Shown here: piece after piece, positions 8,723 to 16,982 of the stretch
How the letters are laid out: each line of letters opens with the position of its first letter
Position numbering within the stretch: the stretch's first letter is position 1
Assembly (NCBI RefSeq): GCF_023276375.1
Contig: NZ_JALLPK010000001.1
Span: 1,426,001 to 1,490,000, forward strand
Direction: 5' to 3'
DNA length: 64,000 nucleotides
Source: Halocatena marina
GTDB lineage: Archaea > Halobacteriota > Halobacteria > Halobacteriales > Haloarculaceae
Program-made: the position numbers and the translations under genes
Notes under the pieces: generated by a model
Told to the model about the DNA's origin: nothing
Database searches by the model: none
Seen by the model: only the letters and a program-made list of their open reading frames with translations

Positions 8723-10141
8723 ATGGCAATATCAAGACAGAGCGACGATCGGAGCCTTTCACGGAACATTGGTCCGCTAGGAGCGATGAGTACCGTCGTT
8801 GCTGGTACACTCGGAGCGGGGTTGTTCATCACACTCGGAACTGCGAGTTCGACAACTGGTCCGAGCGTCATCGCTGTGGTGGCAGTCGCAGGACTACTTG
8901 CGACCGCGATTGCGATCAACTACAGTTGGATGGCAACCGTATTTCCAGGAGCAGCAGGATCGTACGCCTACATATCACGGACGTTTGATACACGACTCCC
9001 CGGCTTTCTCGTTACGTGGTCGAAGTGGCTTGGCTACATGGCTGCCGACGCTGTCCTCGCAATCGGCTTTGGAAGCTATCTTCAGGTGTTTTTCCCCGAT
9101 CTCATTGCGGGACAGCGTGAAATTGCTCTCGTCGGGTTTGGTCTTCTCACCGTTCTCTTCATCACCAATCTCGTCGGTTCGCGCGGGTACAGCCTCGTCC
9201 AGAACGTCACCTTCGGGCTGCTGGTGATCGCTATTCTCGTCCTCGTAATTCCAGGGTCGGTTACCGTACAACCAGCGAACTACCAGCCATTCTTCACGGG
9301 CGGTTTCGATGGCTTCCTCGCTGCCGCTGTGCCGCTCTTCTATGCCTATATCGGCATCGCCGTCGCTGGACAGATGGGGGCCGAAGTCAGAAATCCCTCT
9401 CGGAATCTTCCGCTCGCGATGATTGGTGGGACACTCATCCTCACCGTGCTGTACATGTGGACAGCAGCAGTCATCTACGGGGTGGTCGCAGACTACACTG
9501 TGCTCGCCGAATCGGCCCGGCCGCTCGCTGATGCTGCCGAGATGTTCCTTGGACCGAGCGGATCGGCGATCGTCGCCATCGGCGGCCTGCTCGCAACTGC
9601 TTCGAGTGTGAACGCGGTTATGGCGGCCGGAATCAAGATGCCGTACTCGTGGTCGTGGGACGGGGTGTTCCCGCGGTGGTTCTCTGCTGTGAACGATCGA
9701 TTCGGCTCGCCCCATTGGTCGTTGGTTACGCTCTATGCCGTCTCCTCACTCCTGACGTTCTACACTGCGGGTCTCGATCAGGTGCTCAAAATCGCCACGT
9801 TCAGTTATCTCATTGCCTATTTTGCTGTTTCAGTGACGCTGCTGTACGCCCGCTTCTACCGAACGGAGCTGATCGAACAGGCGGGGTTTGACCTGGGCGG
9901 TGGACTCTACCTCTCGGGAGGTATCGGTGCACTTGGTTCGCTTGCGTTGCTCACGCAGGCGTATCAAGGCTCGCTCGCCATCTACGTGCCGTGGATCGCC
10001 GTTGGATTCGTCGTGTTCGGTATCTATTGGTATCGTGGACGGCAAGCCGGAACCGATGTCGGAATGATCCTCAATACGCTCCCAGGTGTTCCGAGCTCGG
10101 AATACGATCCTAACATTCAGGAAACATCATCCGATGACTGA
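8723..10141 (+). CDS. APC family amino acid/polyamine permease
   Basis: Integral membrane transporter of 472 residues with about twelve hydrophobic segments. The N-terminal helix carries the APC signature SRNIGPLGAMSTVVAGTLGAG, followed by TGPSVIAVVAVAGLL, and the third-helix region FPGAAGSYAYI is the conserved AGSYAY substrate-site motif. The proposed start (MAISRQSDD) avoids a short TTG extension. The last bases overlap the start of the M20 gene (ATGACTGA), so permease and hydrolase are made together. A job importing an amino acid, acylated amino acid or related amine for the partner enzyme is inferred; the substrate cannot be read from sequence. Confidence 0.9.
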   Translation: MAISRQSDDRSLSRNIGPLGAMSTVVAGTLGAGLFITLGTASSTTGPSVIAVVAVAGLLATAIAINYSWMATVFPGAAGSYAYISRTFDTRLPGFLVTWSKWLGYMAADAVLAIGFGSYLQVFFPDLIAGQREIALVGFGLLTVLFITNLVGSRGYSLVQNVTFGLLVIAILVLVIPGSVTVQPANYQPFFTGGFDGFLAAAVPLFYAYIGIAVAGQMGAEVRNPSRNLPLAMIGGTLILTVLYMWTAAVIYGVVADYTVLAESARPLADAAEMFLGPSGSAIVAIGGLLATASSVNAVMAAGIKMPYSWSWDGVFPRWFSAVNDRFGSPHWSLVTLYAVSSLLTFYTAGLDQVLKIATFSYLIAYFAVSVTLLYARFYRTELIEQAGFDLGGGLYLSGGIGALGSLALLTQAYQGSLAIYVPWIAVGFVVFGIYWYRGRQAGTDVGMILNTLPGVPSSEYDPNIQETSSDD

Positions 10142-11390
10142 CCCATCACCTAATATCGACGCTGCCGACTCGGCCGCCACAGACGCGGTCACGAAACGAA
10201 TCGACGCAGAGGAGACGATTTCGTTGCTTCAGGAACTCGTCCGTATTCGGAGTCCGTACTTCGAAGAAGCGGAAATTACAACGTTCGTCTACGACTGGCT
10301 CGACGCGCGTGGTCTCGATCCCGAGCTTCATCAGGTGACTGAGCCGGATATCGTTGGGTTCGAGGGGAACAACGTGATTGCGCGCCTCTCTGGTTCGGAC
10401 CCGGACGCACCGACGCTCCTGTTGAACGCCCACATGGATACCGTTCAACTCGTCGAGGCGTGGGAGGAAGATCCACTCTCCGGTCGAATCGAGGACGGGA
10501 AGCTCTACGGTCAGGGTGCCTGCGACATGAAAGGCGGGCTCGCGGGGATCATGGTGGCGTTCGAGGCACTCGCGGCGGCCGATATCGAACTTGCGGGGGA
10601 TGTCGTCTTCACCGCTGTCGTCGACGAGGAAGGACCCTACGGGCTCGGTGCGAACCAGCTCATCCGGGATGACATCGTCGCGGACTGCGATGTGGCCATC
10701 GTGACTGAACCTGGACCGACTCTTGCTAGAGAGGATATCGAAAATCCCGCCCTCATTCTTGGTGCCCGGGGTCGATTTCTCCACGACATTACTGTCACTG
10801 GAGAGGCAGCACACGGTTCACAGCCACAGACGGGAACGAACGCAGTGGTCGATGCGTCCCGTTTGGCTGACGCACTCACTGATATTGAGGTCGGCTCGCA
10901 CGAACAGCTCGGTGACGGCTCGATCTGTCCGCTCAAAATCGAGGGAGGCAGCGAAACGCTCTCTGTCCCCGAGTACTGTCGCCTCCTCGTTGATCGCCAC
11001 ATCGTCATCGGCGAGACCGAAGACCGCGTTCGCGCTGATGCAGAACGCGTGGTCGAGCGTCTCGACCTCGATTCGACGGTCGACATTGGATTCCGTGAGG
11101 CCCCAGCAGCGGACGTTCGATACGGCCCGTACGTCACCGACGCCGATCATCCGCTCGTGGGAGCACTTTCCACCGCTGTCGAGACGGTCACAGGAGACGA
11201 ACCGGCCATCGGCTACTTCGCCAGCGTCGGTGATTTCAACTACTTCGGCCATCGTGCCGAGCTTCCGACAGTCATCGTTGGACCCGACGGGGAGAACATC
11301 CACGGGGCAGGCGAGTTCGTCTACACCGACGAAGTCGTCGACGTGGCACACATCGTCGCTGCCGGTTGCGTGTCGCTCCTCAGTGCCTGA
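10134..11390 (+). CDS. M20 family metallo-deacylase/peptidase (ArgE/DapE/CPG2-like)
   Basis: Cytoplasmic di-zinc hydrolase of 418 residues. The metal and catalytic motifs are complete: LLNAHMDTV (His100, Asp102), GQGACDMKGG (Asp131), VDEEGPYG (general base Glu165, ligand Glu166), VTEPGP (Glu192) and the C-terminal GENIHGAGEF His. The dimerisation (lid) domain is visible from RGRFLHDITVTGEAAHGSQP to the residues around ADVRYGPYV. I start it at the ATG at 10134, which overlaps the permease stop by eight bases; an upstream GTG at 10086 lies inside the permease gene. Members remove acyl groups from amino acids or cleave dipeptides. The co-translated permease suggests the substrate is imported rather than biosynthetic. 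Confidence 0.9.
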   Translation: MTDPSPNIDAADSAATDAVTKRIDAEETISLLQELVRIRSPYFEEAEITTFVYDWLDARGLDPELHQVTEPDIVGFEGNNVIARLSGSDPDAPTLLLNAHMDTVQLVEAWEEDPLSGRIEDGKLYGQGACDMKGGLAGIMVAFEALAAADIELAGDVVFTAVVDEEGPYGLGANQLIRDDIVADCDVAIVTEPGPTLAREDIENPALILGARGRFLHDITVTGEAAHGSQPQTGTNAVVDASRLADALTDIEVGSHEQLGDGSICPLKIEGGSETLSVPEYCRLLVDRHIVIGETEDRVRADAERVVERLDLDSTVDIGFREAPAADVRYGPYVTDADHPLVGALSTAVETVTGDEPAIGYFASVGDFNYFGHRAELPTVIVGPDGENIHGAGEFVYTDEVVDVAHIVAAGCVSLLSA

Positions 11391-11450
11391 GTAGGCTGAA
11401 ACCAGCTTGCGTGATGGTATGGCTTGCTATCAAATTCCGAGAACGACTGA

Positions 11451-12341
11451 TTAGGAGTAAGTGGTAGGAGGTTCCGGCGTAGTATTATTTGCTTTGGCGT
11501 ACCACGACGGCCGGTCGACTGTCGTGGATCCCATCTTAGTGTAGCGTGTGGTGCTCACGACTCGGACCGACGTGGACGGATTCGTTTCTGTGAGTGTTGC
11601 TGTATATGCGAGTCGATACTCGTGAACGACTCCGCGTGAATCGATCACGGCGTGAAACGTTAGATTTCGAGGATTTTGAGCAATTTTGACATTCATCGAG
11701 TACTCAATGAGTTGAGCCGAGTCGGCTATCTCGGTCGACGTAAGTCGGTACAGCGTTGTTCCGTTGTTCGTCGTATGGTTGATTACTTTTGTGTCGACGG
11801 CTTGGAATAGTGTGTAATACCGTTCCTTTTGGGGATGATATTTTAGTATGGGATATTGAGGGTCTCGTGATTCGAAGTGTTGGTACGTAGTTGAATTCGT
11901 CTGTGACGAGGAAAGCGCAACGAGCACTCGTTCACCATTCGACCAGAATGAATTATTCGTAGATTTCTGATCCGACCTTATTTTATTCTGGGTATAAATA
12001 CTTACATTAATATAACGCCGATCTCTTGGATTTACAACGCGGGCGGTTCTTTCCCCTTGTCTCCGAAGCGTCCCATTCGAATATTTCACAGTCGTTTTTC
12101 CATGAATAGTGAAGGAGGTGTTCGAGAGGACTGCCTCGTGTGCATCTCCGAGAGCGATCGAATCAACGACACCATGATTGGTCAGTCCCGGCGCAAGCCC
12201 GCGGGTTGCATTCGGATCGTCTGTTGGCACACCGGCTGGCGTGATCGAAGCCGTCTCTGTACTACCGCCATTGAACGCGTTGCAACCAGAGAGACAAAGG
12301 AGGACAACGAGACACAGGCGCAGACCAAGGTTCTGTGACAT
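11451..12341 (-). CDS. Haloarchaeal lipoprotein, unknown function
   Basis: Secreted, lipid-anchored protein of 296 residues. The N-terminus has a Sec-type signal with lipobox LCLSGC, then a Thr/Ser/Pro linker, and a beta-rich, Asn/Thr/Tyr-rich domain (ALGDAHEAVLSNTSFTIHG, STEIADSAQLIEYSMNVKI). This resembles haloarchaeal proteins of the DUF7537 type, whose function is unknown; the match is by eye. Its codons are more AT-rich than those of the M20 gene next door, and many N-x-S/T sites fit a glycosylated surface protein. It is convergent with the M20 gene, 60 bases apart. Confidence 0.75.
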   Translation of the reverse strand: MSQNLGLRLCLVVLLCLSGCNAFNGGSTETASITPAGVPTDDPNATRGLAPGLTNHGVVDSIALGDAHEAVLSNTSFTIHGKTTVKYSNGTLRRQGERTARVVNPRDRRYINVSIYTQNKIRSDQKSTNNSFWSNGERVLVALSSSQTNSTTYQHFESRDPQYPILKYHPQKERYYTLFQAVDTKVINHTTNNGTTLYRLTSTEIADSAQLIEYSMNVKIAQNPRNLTFHAVIDSRGVVHEYRLAYTATLTETNPSTSVRVVSTTRYTKMGSTTVDRPSWYAKANNTTPEPPTTYS

Positions 12342-12681
12342 TGTTTTCCCTTCAAATCAATGTATGAAATAGATTATGATTGCCAGGAATTCGTGGTATC
12401 TATGGTATGTCAGTCGTTTTCTATGCTAGTGGGACGGCTGCGACGCCCTGAAGTTTCATCTTTCGCTTGTCAATTAGTACGGGAGTCCGATAGTGAGAGG
12501 ACGATATACAACGAGAAAAGCGATGGAACCATCTACACGAAAGCCGTCATCGAGTCGGTTGAAACAACAGCGTGTCGATGTTGAGCGTGTTCGTCCCTAC
12601 TCGCAATCTCCATATCAGGATTATAGACGTATAGACGGCTATTGAGCACGGCTTTTGTTGGTGAAGATCGATGTAAAATTG
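12342..12681. other. Intergenic region upstream of the LMW phosphatase gene
   Basis: AT-rich and without a convincing gene. A 74-codon plus-strand frame at 12360-12584 has no supported start, promoter or family resemblance. An AT-rich element GGATTATAGAC near 12615-12625 may be the promoter of the downstream gene, giving a leader of a few dozen bases. Confidence 0.35.
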
Positions 12682-13155
12682 ATGAGTGATAAGGACAATA
12701 CAACAGTTCGACTCGCGTTTATGTGTGTACAGAATGCTGGTCGGAGCCAAATGGCAACTGCATTTGCCGAACGTGAGCGCGCCGAACGCGAGCTCGAAGA
12801 ATCAGTTGAGATCCGTACAGGCGGAACGCTCCCCGCAGACCACGTCCACGCTGAAGTTATCGATGTGATGAGCGAAGTGGATATTGATCTCTCTGATCGA
12901 ACCCCGCGCGAGATCTCCACTGAGGAGCTACTCTCATGTGATATCGTCGCAACGATGGGATGCTCTACACTCGATGTGAGTGAAGCCGAGTCGTCTGTCG
13001 ACGTTCGTGACTGGGCACTCGATGATCCCGACGGACAAGATCTCGATGCTGTCCGGGCGATTCGTGACGACATTCGGGATCGGGTGACAGCAATTTTCAA
13101 TGAGATTAGCGTCTCTGAAGAGAACGAAAACGCCACTACAGAGCAAATATCCTAA
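12682..13155 (+). CDS. Low-molecular-weight phosphatase / arsenate reductase (ArsC-like)
   Basis: Small cytoplasmic enzyme, 157 residues, of the LMW protein-tyrosine-phosphatase fold that includes thioredoxin-type arsenate reductases. The P-loop CVQNAGRSQ (Cys15 to Arg21, CX5R) is intact, and the general acid region is present as LDDPDGQD. The pattern FMCVQNAGRSQMA is the arsenate-reductase-like form (usually FVCxxNAGRSQMA) rather than the CxGNICRS of true phosphotyrosine phosphatases. No arsenic transporter or ArsR gene is adjacent, so a role in arsenate resistance is only a family-based inference. The start at MSDKDNTT was chosen over an upstream TTG. Confidence 0.88.
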   Translation: MSDKDNTTVRLAFMCVQNAGRSQMATAFAERERAERELEESVEIRTGGTLPADHVHAEVIDVMSEVDIDLSDRTPREISTEELLSCDIVATMGCSTLDVSEAESSVDVRDWALDDPDGQDLDAVRAIRDDIRDRVTAIFNEISVSEENENATTEQIS

Positions 13156-13538
13156 AATTTCGGAGTCTGCGATCATCCGTCGATCAGCGGAACCGTCGTC
13201 CTCGAATGTATTTCTTCAGGATGACACTCGATTATCTGAACACTCGTCGGGAATAGTTTCATCGAGTCATTGTCGTCTTTGAAATGGGTCAGAAAGGCTA
13301 TGGGTCGCAGAAGTTGTTGGAAATGATGGTAGCCGTGCTGAAGCCAACAACGGTATCCGAATCTATCAAATCCAGAGCGATGCGTCACTGCCCCACGCTT
13401 TGGATCGGTGTCGATACCGGGACAAGCCCATAGCGCTGGAATGAGTGCTCTGTAACAGATATTGACGAGGCTGTCGAATTCAACAAAACAGTCATACGTC
13501 GTCACCGCTGGTGATCGCATCGTTTTAGCAAGTGACTG
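13156..13538. other. Intergenic region before VapC, possible gene remnant
   Basis: No supported gene. A minus-strand open frame at 13173-13520 (115 codons) is rich in Cys, His, Tyr and Arg, unlike an acidic haloarchaeal protein, and matches nothing I recognise. It may be a decayed mobile-element or gene remnant, or chance. Confidence 0.3.
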
Positions 13539-13973
13539 TTACTGTGGGTCGTAGGGATTCGTCGGAGTTGTGAGCCGGTAGACATCCTCGCAAGCATCGA
13601 AGTCATCATCGAATGCGTAGAGATAACCCAACCCCTCAATCTGCATGTATGCGACAATGCACGCATCGACAAATGAGAGCGGTCGGTGGCGTCGGAACAA
13701 CGCCTTGGCCGCTGCGAAAGCGTCTGTCGTCAAAGAGTCAATATGGAACTGTGGGTTTTCTTCAAGACGGTTGAGAAGATCCACAGCCGCACCGTGTCCG
13801 GCGTGCGTGGTGAGGCCGTTGAGGCTTTCTGCGAGAACGTAGTCGAGAATAACTGCTTCCGGTAGTGAACCGTTATCGATTCCTCGAACAATCGGAAGAG
13901 CTTCGTCGTGGGAACCGTCCCGTTGATAGGCCGCTGCAAAGAGAACAGTCGTATCAAGGAGTGCGCGTGGCAT
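13539..13973 (-). CDS. vapC: VapC-type PIN-domain ribonuclease toxin
   Basis: PIN-domain toxin of 144 residues. The acidic Mg2+-binding residues are all visible: Asp7 in LLDTTVLFAA, Glu49 in YVLAESLNGL, Asp103 in PLSFVDACIVAYM and Asp122-124 in YAFDDDFDA. Family members cleave RNA (often initiator tRNA or rRNA) and are silenced by a DNA-binding antitoxin. The ATG follows directly after the stop codon of the antitoxin gene with no gap, a typical type II module. Toxin activity itself is inferred from the family. Confidence 0.9.
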   Translation of the reverse strand: MPRALLDTTVLFAAAYQRDGSHDEALPIVRGIDNGSLPEAVILDYVLAESLNGLTTHAGHGAAVDLLNRLEENPQFHIDSLTTDAFAAAKALFRRHRPLSFVDACIVAYMQIEGLGYLYAFDDDFDACEDVYRLTTPTNPYDPQ

Positions 13974-14219
13974 CTACTCGATGCCCCAGACATCGTGTTC
14001 GGTGGTAACATCGGTGTCTCTGTCACCGTCGTAGCCATCGAAGTCAGCGAATGTCCCGGTTTTCTGTTGGATAACTTCTACTCGAATACTGTCGTCCGAT
14101 TCAATATGCCACCGGAGCTGGTCACCGTCGTCGATGTCGAGTTCGCGGCGGATACGAGCGGGAATGTTTGCTTGATTGCCCGAGACCTTGCTTTCGGCGT
14201 CGACCCGTTTGCTACTCAT
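13974..14219 (-). CDS. vapB: VapB-type AbrB/SpoVT-fold antitoxin
   Basis: An 81-residue antitoxin. The first ~45 residues form a swapped-hairpin AbrB domain (SKVSGNQANIPARIRRELDI, then DDGDQLRWHIESD), expected to bind its own promoter. The acidic C-terminal tail (FADFDGYDGDRDTDVTTEH) is the likely VapC-neutralising segment. I use the ATG at 14219 because a TATA-like element stands 27 bases upstream; longer starts would run through the promoter. Antitoxin-first order with zero spacing to vapC fits tight co-expression. Confidence 0.88.
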   Translation of the reverse strand: MSSKRVDAESKVSGNQANIPARIRRELDIDDGDQLRWHIESDDSIRVEVIQQKTGTFADFDGYDGDRDTDVTTEHDVWGIE

Positions 14220-14239
14220 ATCTGGATGGTAGTCTTCCG

Positions 14240-14250
14240 ACGATAAAAAG
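14240..14250 (-). promoter_or_regulatory. TATA-like promoter element of vapBC
   Basis: Minus-strand CTTTTTATCG centred near 14246, 27 bases before the vapB ATG, giving a leaderless transcript. VapBC complexes usually autorepress here, although I see no obvious palindrome. Confidence 0.45.
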
Positions 14251-14405
14251 TTAGTGTTCCGCCACACTATATCATCTCGTCCGACCGATTTTGCGTGCTC
14301 AGAGTAGTCCGTTGAAAGATTGCTGTAGGCTATTAGCCTGCAGATGCACCAACCGTCTGCCAATACATATCCGATACTGAAAGCGGTGTCCTGTTTTCGT
14401 CGGCG

Positions 14406-14813
14406 TTAATCGCTATTCGCTAATTGCGAGGTACTGTCATTCGAATCACCTCCTACTCGTTCTAAAATAGTGAGTGTTCCCGCCGTGTATGCCACAAATC
14501 CGGTACCGATGACGAGCAATCCAAATCCAAGCCGTTGGCCATTCGAGAGTGAGAGCATTGGACTCAGACCGTTGATGGAAGCGAGAGCTATGAGTCCGAT
14601 ACCAAGCCCGGCCCATCGTTGATCAGCCCACGTCTCTCCCGTGGTGTATGCCGGATATAGATGCCCAATATGGAAGGTGAGTTTGAGTCCGCAGGCCCAA
14701 CAAAGACCGGTTACAAATGCAAGGCTAATATCTCCGATAAGCCAGTACGATCCGACGCTGATTCCTCCCCCAACACAGAGAGCGATGAAGGAATCTCGCC
14801 TTGTTCGTTCCAT
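14406..14813 (-). CDS. Small four-helix membrane protein, unknown
   Basis: 135 residues from MERTRRDSF. Four hydrophobic stretches are visible: ALCVGGGISVGSYWLI, ISLAFVTGLCWACGLK, WAGLGIGLIALASIN and LGFGLLVIGTGFVAYTAGTL. They are joined by a loop with His, Tyr and charged residues (LTFHIGHLYPAYTTGE), and the C-terminal tail is short and polar. I recognise no family beyond the general look of haloarchaeal small integral membrane proteins. It stands alone on the minus strand. The longer start at 14876 would add a poor N-terminal extension. Confidence 0.65.
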   Translation of the reverse strand: MERTRRDSFIALCVGGGISVGSYWLIGDISLAFVTGLCWACGLKLTFHIGHLYPAYTTGETWADQRWAGLGIGLIALASINGLSPMLSLSNGQRLGFGLLVIGTGFVAYTAGTLTILERVGGDSNDSTSQLANSD

Positions 14814-14947
14814 GTTTATAAGACTATTTTCATGTAGGTTAAATTTTAGTGTAGTGTGTAGAGGACCAACGCACACAGTATGCCGAGTGTTCAGAATCTA
14901 AACACTGTACTGACCAATTCGAATGTTTAAGGAAATAGATGTTCTAT

Positions 14948-15679
14948 CTACGAAGCACTGTACTCGATGGTCCCCGACCACGTGTCGTAGAGGTCATCTG
15001 AGTGACTATCCTGATCTAAGAACGAGACTCGAACGTTGAGTGTTCCAGAATCGAACTGTTTGAGCGCCGCTGTTGGAACTTCGATGGCGAACGATCCATT
15101 CTTTTCGAAGGTGACTGATGCACGTGCGACCAGTTTATCGTTGATCTCGATGATGAAGTAGGGCTCACCGTCCACGTCTCCTTCTGGATCGACGTTCTTG
15201 AGGCGGGTGTCTGCGAAAATCTGAACATCGAAATTGCTATACCCGCTACTGCTCGTGGCTTGTTCTTTGTTGATGAACTTCGTGTTCGTAATGCGCTCTT
15301 CAAGCTTTTCCTCTGTTGGTCGTGTTGGTGGTGTCGGCTCAGACCACCCAGATTCGGTTGCCGTGGCTTCTGTTGCCGTATTGGTGGCCGTCGTCGTTTT
15401 GACCTCAATCGTTTTGGTTGTTGTTGCGGTCGGTGTCGGTGTCGTTGTTGCCACTTCAGTTGCCGTTTCGGCTATCGTAGTGGTTGCGGCCGTCTCTGCT
15501 GGCGTCGAACCATCGGTCGTCGTCGCTGTCGAGTCACTGTCTGTCGTGGACGGTGTGTCGCCAACGTTTGACTCCGTTGAAGGTGTCCCCTCTGGCCCAG
15601 TCGGTATCTCGATGGCACTGCAACCAGCGAGTAAAACCGAAAAAACCAATGCTAGTGCTGTTATTCGACGAGCGTTCAT
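14948..15679 (-). CDS. Thr-rich haloarchaeal lipoprotein, unknown function
   Basis: 243 residues starting MNARRITAL. A signal peptide with lipobox LLAGC is followed by a very long Thr/Ala/Ser/Pro/Glu spacer (about residues 25-115, rich in TTT, TATE and TTP runs). This is a stalk likely to be O-glycosylated. A C-terminal beta-rich domain follows (FDVQIFADTRLKNVD, GEPYFIIEINDKLVARASV, YDTWSGTIEYS), which may be an immunoglobulin-like or FxLYD-type module; that is only a visual impression. The repetitive stalk leaves long open frames on the opposite strand (15234-15707), which are not genes. Confidence 0.75.
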   Translation of the reverse strand: MNARRITALALVFSVLLAGCSAIEIPTGPEGTPSTESNVGDTPSTTDSDSTATTTDGSTPAETAATTTIAETATEVATTTPTPTATTTKTIEVKTTTATNTATEATATESGWSEPTPPTRPTEEKLEERITNTKFINKEQATSSSGYSNFDVQIFADTRLKNVDPEGDVDGEPYFIIEINDKLVARASVTFEKNGSFAIEVPTAALKQFDSGTLNVRVSFLDQDSHSDDLYDTWSGTIEYSAS

Positions 15680-15878
15680 ATCGAGACGATATTGCACACC
15701 GGGATAACGTTTGGGTATTTACACGAAGGAGAGAGCAAGATGAGATCCTCAGGAGTGAGTTTAACGGTTCTGGACATAGCCATCATCGACTGCTGGCTGG
15801 GCTGCTCGTTTTAAGCGATATCCTGTGAATACACATCACACAGCCCTCTCTGTCGATCAGAGAGCTGATGAAGTATCG

Positions 15879-16490
15879 CTATGCAGTTTCCTGATCACCG
15901 AGGAGTGTTTGTACAGATATCGTTGAATCAGATTGCTCACTTGCGATCCGAAAGGAATCAATCCACGGCCCTTCGCCAGAGACGATCCGGAGTTGGGAGA
16001 TCTGTCCGAACACCTCTTTAAGCTCCTCACGTGCGACAGTAGCGTCTAGGAGACAGAGGATCACATCGTCGATGTGGGCTAAAGCAGGGCTGTCGAGCGC
16101 TGTCACTACATCTGCCGTCGATGAATGAATTTCGACTCGGAAATCCCACGGCGTCATAACGAATGTGCGCCGATCATTTGATCGTACGGACCAGTCTCGT
16201 GTCGCTGCTCGGTCGCTGATGTCCTCGATGCTCTCTACTCGAAGGCCAATATGATCAAAATGTGGCCGCTTGCCGGGAGCGAGCGTAATGTTTACGGCCC
16301 CGTACTGATGCACCTGCAATTTCAACCGAAATCCGTCGGGCTCCGTGTCATCGGGACCAAGAGCAACACCGTCACCCCGGACGCTTCCAAACCGTCTCTG
16401 CAATTGAATTCCTTCGTTCTCGAGTCGGTTAGCTGCCCCAGCTAGATCTGGGGTGTTGAAGTGCAGATGAAAAAGTGTCGAATTATTCAT
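15879..16490 (-). CDS. VOC-superfamily (glyoxalase/dioxygenase fold) protein
   Basis: 203 residues from MNNSTLFHLHFN. The sequence begins like a VOC module (FHLHFNTPDLAGAANRLENEGIQLQRRFG) and has a second metal-ligand-like His in PHFDHIGLRVESIEDI with an acidic residue in DFRVEIHSS. It is a haloarchaeal VOC protein of unknown reaction; members include glyoxalases, ring-cleavage dioxygenases and antibiotic-binding proteins. The last ~60 residues (IDDVILCLLDATVAREELKE) begin a further half-module. A start at 16640 would add 50 residues with a low-quality, Cys-rich character and is rejected. No operon partner. Confidence 0.75.
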   Translation of the reverse strand: MNNSTLFHLHFNTPDLAGAANRLENEGIQLQRRFGSVRGDGVALGPDDTEPDGFRLKLQVHQYGAVNITLAPGKRPHFDHIGLRVESIEDISDRAATRDWSVRSNDRRTFVMTPWDFRVEIHSSTADVVTALDSPALAHIDDVILCLLDATVAREELKEVFGQISQLRIVSGEGPWIDSFRIASEQSDSTISVQTLLGDQETA

Positions 16491-16952
16491 AATCGATTGG
16501 AGACAGCACACGACAATAATTATATCGACCGTTGAACTGCTCGCTGTCCGGGTAATACAGATGCTCTCATAGAGAACGAGAGACGGCCTGTTGTGGGCCA
16601 ATCGTCCATCATTAGTTTGACATACTGCCTGTGACCGCACTCAATTGATCGTATACAGCCAGTTCGGAAGCTATTACTTGAAAGGATGCTCGAACAACTG
16701 TGCATCGTCGTCGATTTCTGTGAACTGCCTTCGATTTCGAGTATGTTTTAGCTGGCACTTGTGGGTAACATGAGAACAGCAACGACCAGATCGATGTGAC
16801 CAGGTAACGATCGAGAACCTTGTAGTCTTGATAACATCGATGAGGATCAGTAATCCGTCCACGATGCCGGCAGAAATAGTACCGTCTGCCTGCCGTCTGT
16901 GGCCCCTGATATGCGGTCACTATTCAGCGCTGATCACGTGTAAATAGGAGGG
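16491..16952. other. Intergenic region, no supported gene
   Basis: Open frames on the minus strand (for example 16612-16920) are Cys/Tyr/Arg-rich and match no family. They may be fragments of a decayed element. The promoter of the FAD protein lies at the right end. Confidence 0.3.
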
Positions 16953-16960
16953 TTATATAC
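16952..16960 (+). promoter_or_regulatory. TATA box of the FAD-protein gene
   Basis: GTTATATAC centred near 16956, 27 bases before the ATG at 16983, with an upstream purine-rich GGAGG stretch in the BRE position. Strong leaderless-promoter geometry. Confidence 0.55.
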
Positions 16961-16982
16961 TTTCGTGCCGTCGTCATTGGGC

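Noticed and set aside
13173..13520. 115-codon minus-strand frame
   Set aside because: No family resemblance, Cys/Tyr/His-rich, no promoter; could be a remnant but not a supported gene.
15234..15707. 157-codon plus-strand frame rich in Val/Ala
   Set aside because: It is the antisense image of the Thr-rich lipoprotein stalk.
16612..16920. 102-codon minus-strand frame, suspected transposase fragment
   Set aside because: No transposase motif (DDE or HUH) and no inverted repeats are visible.
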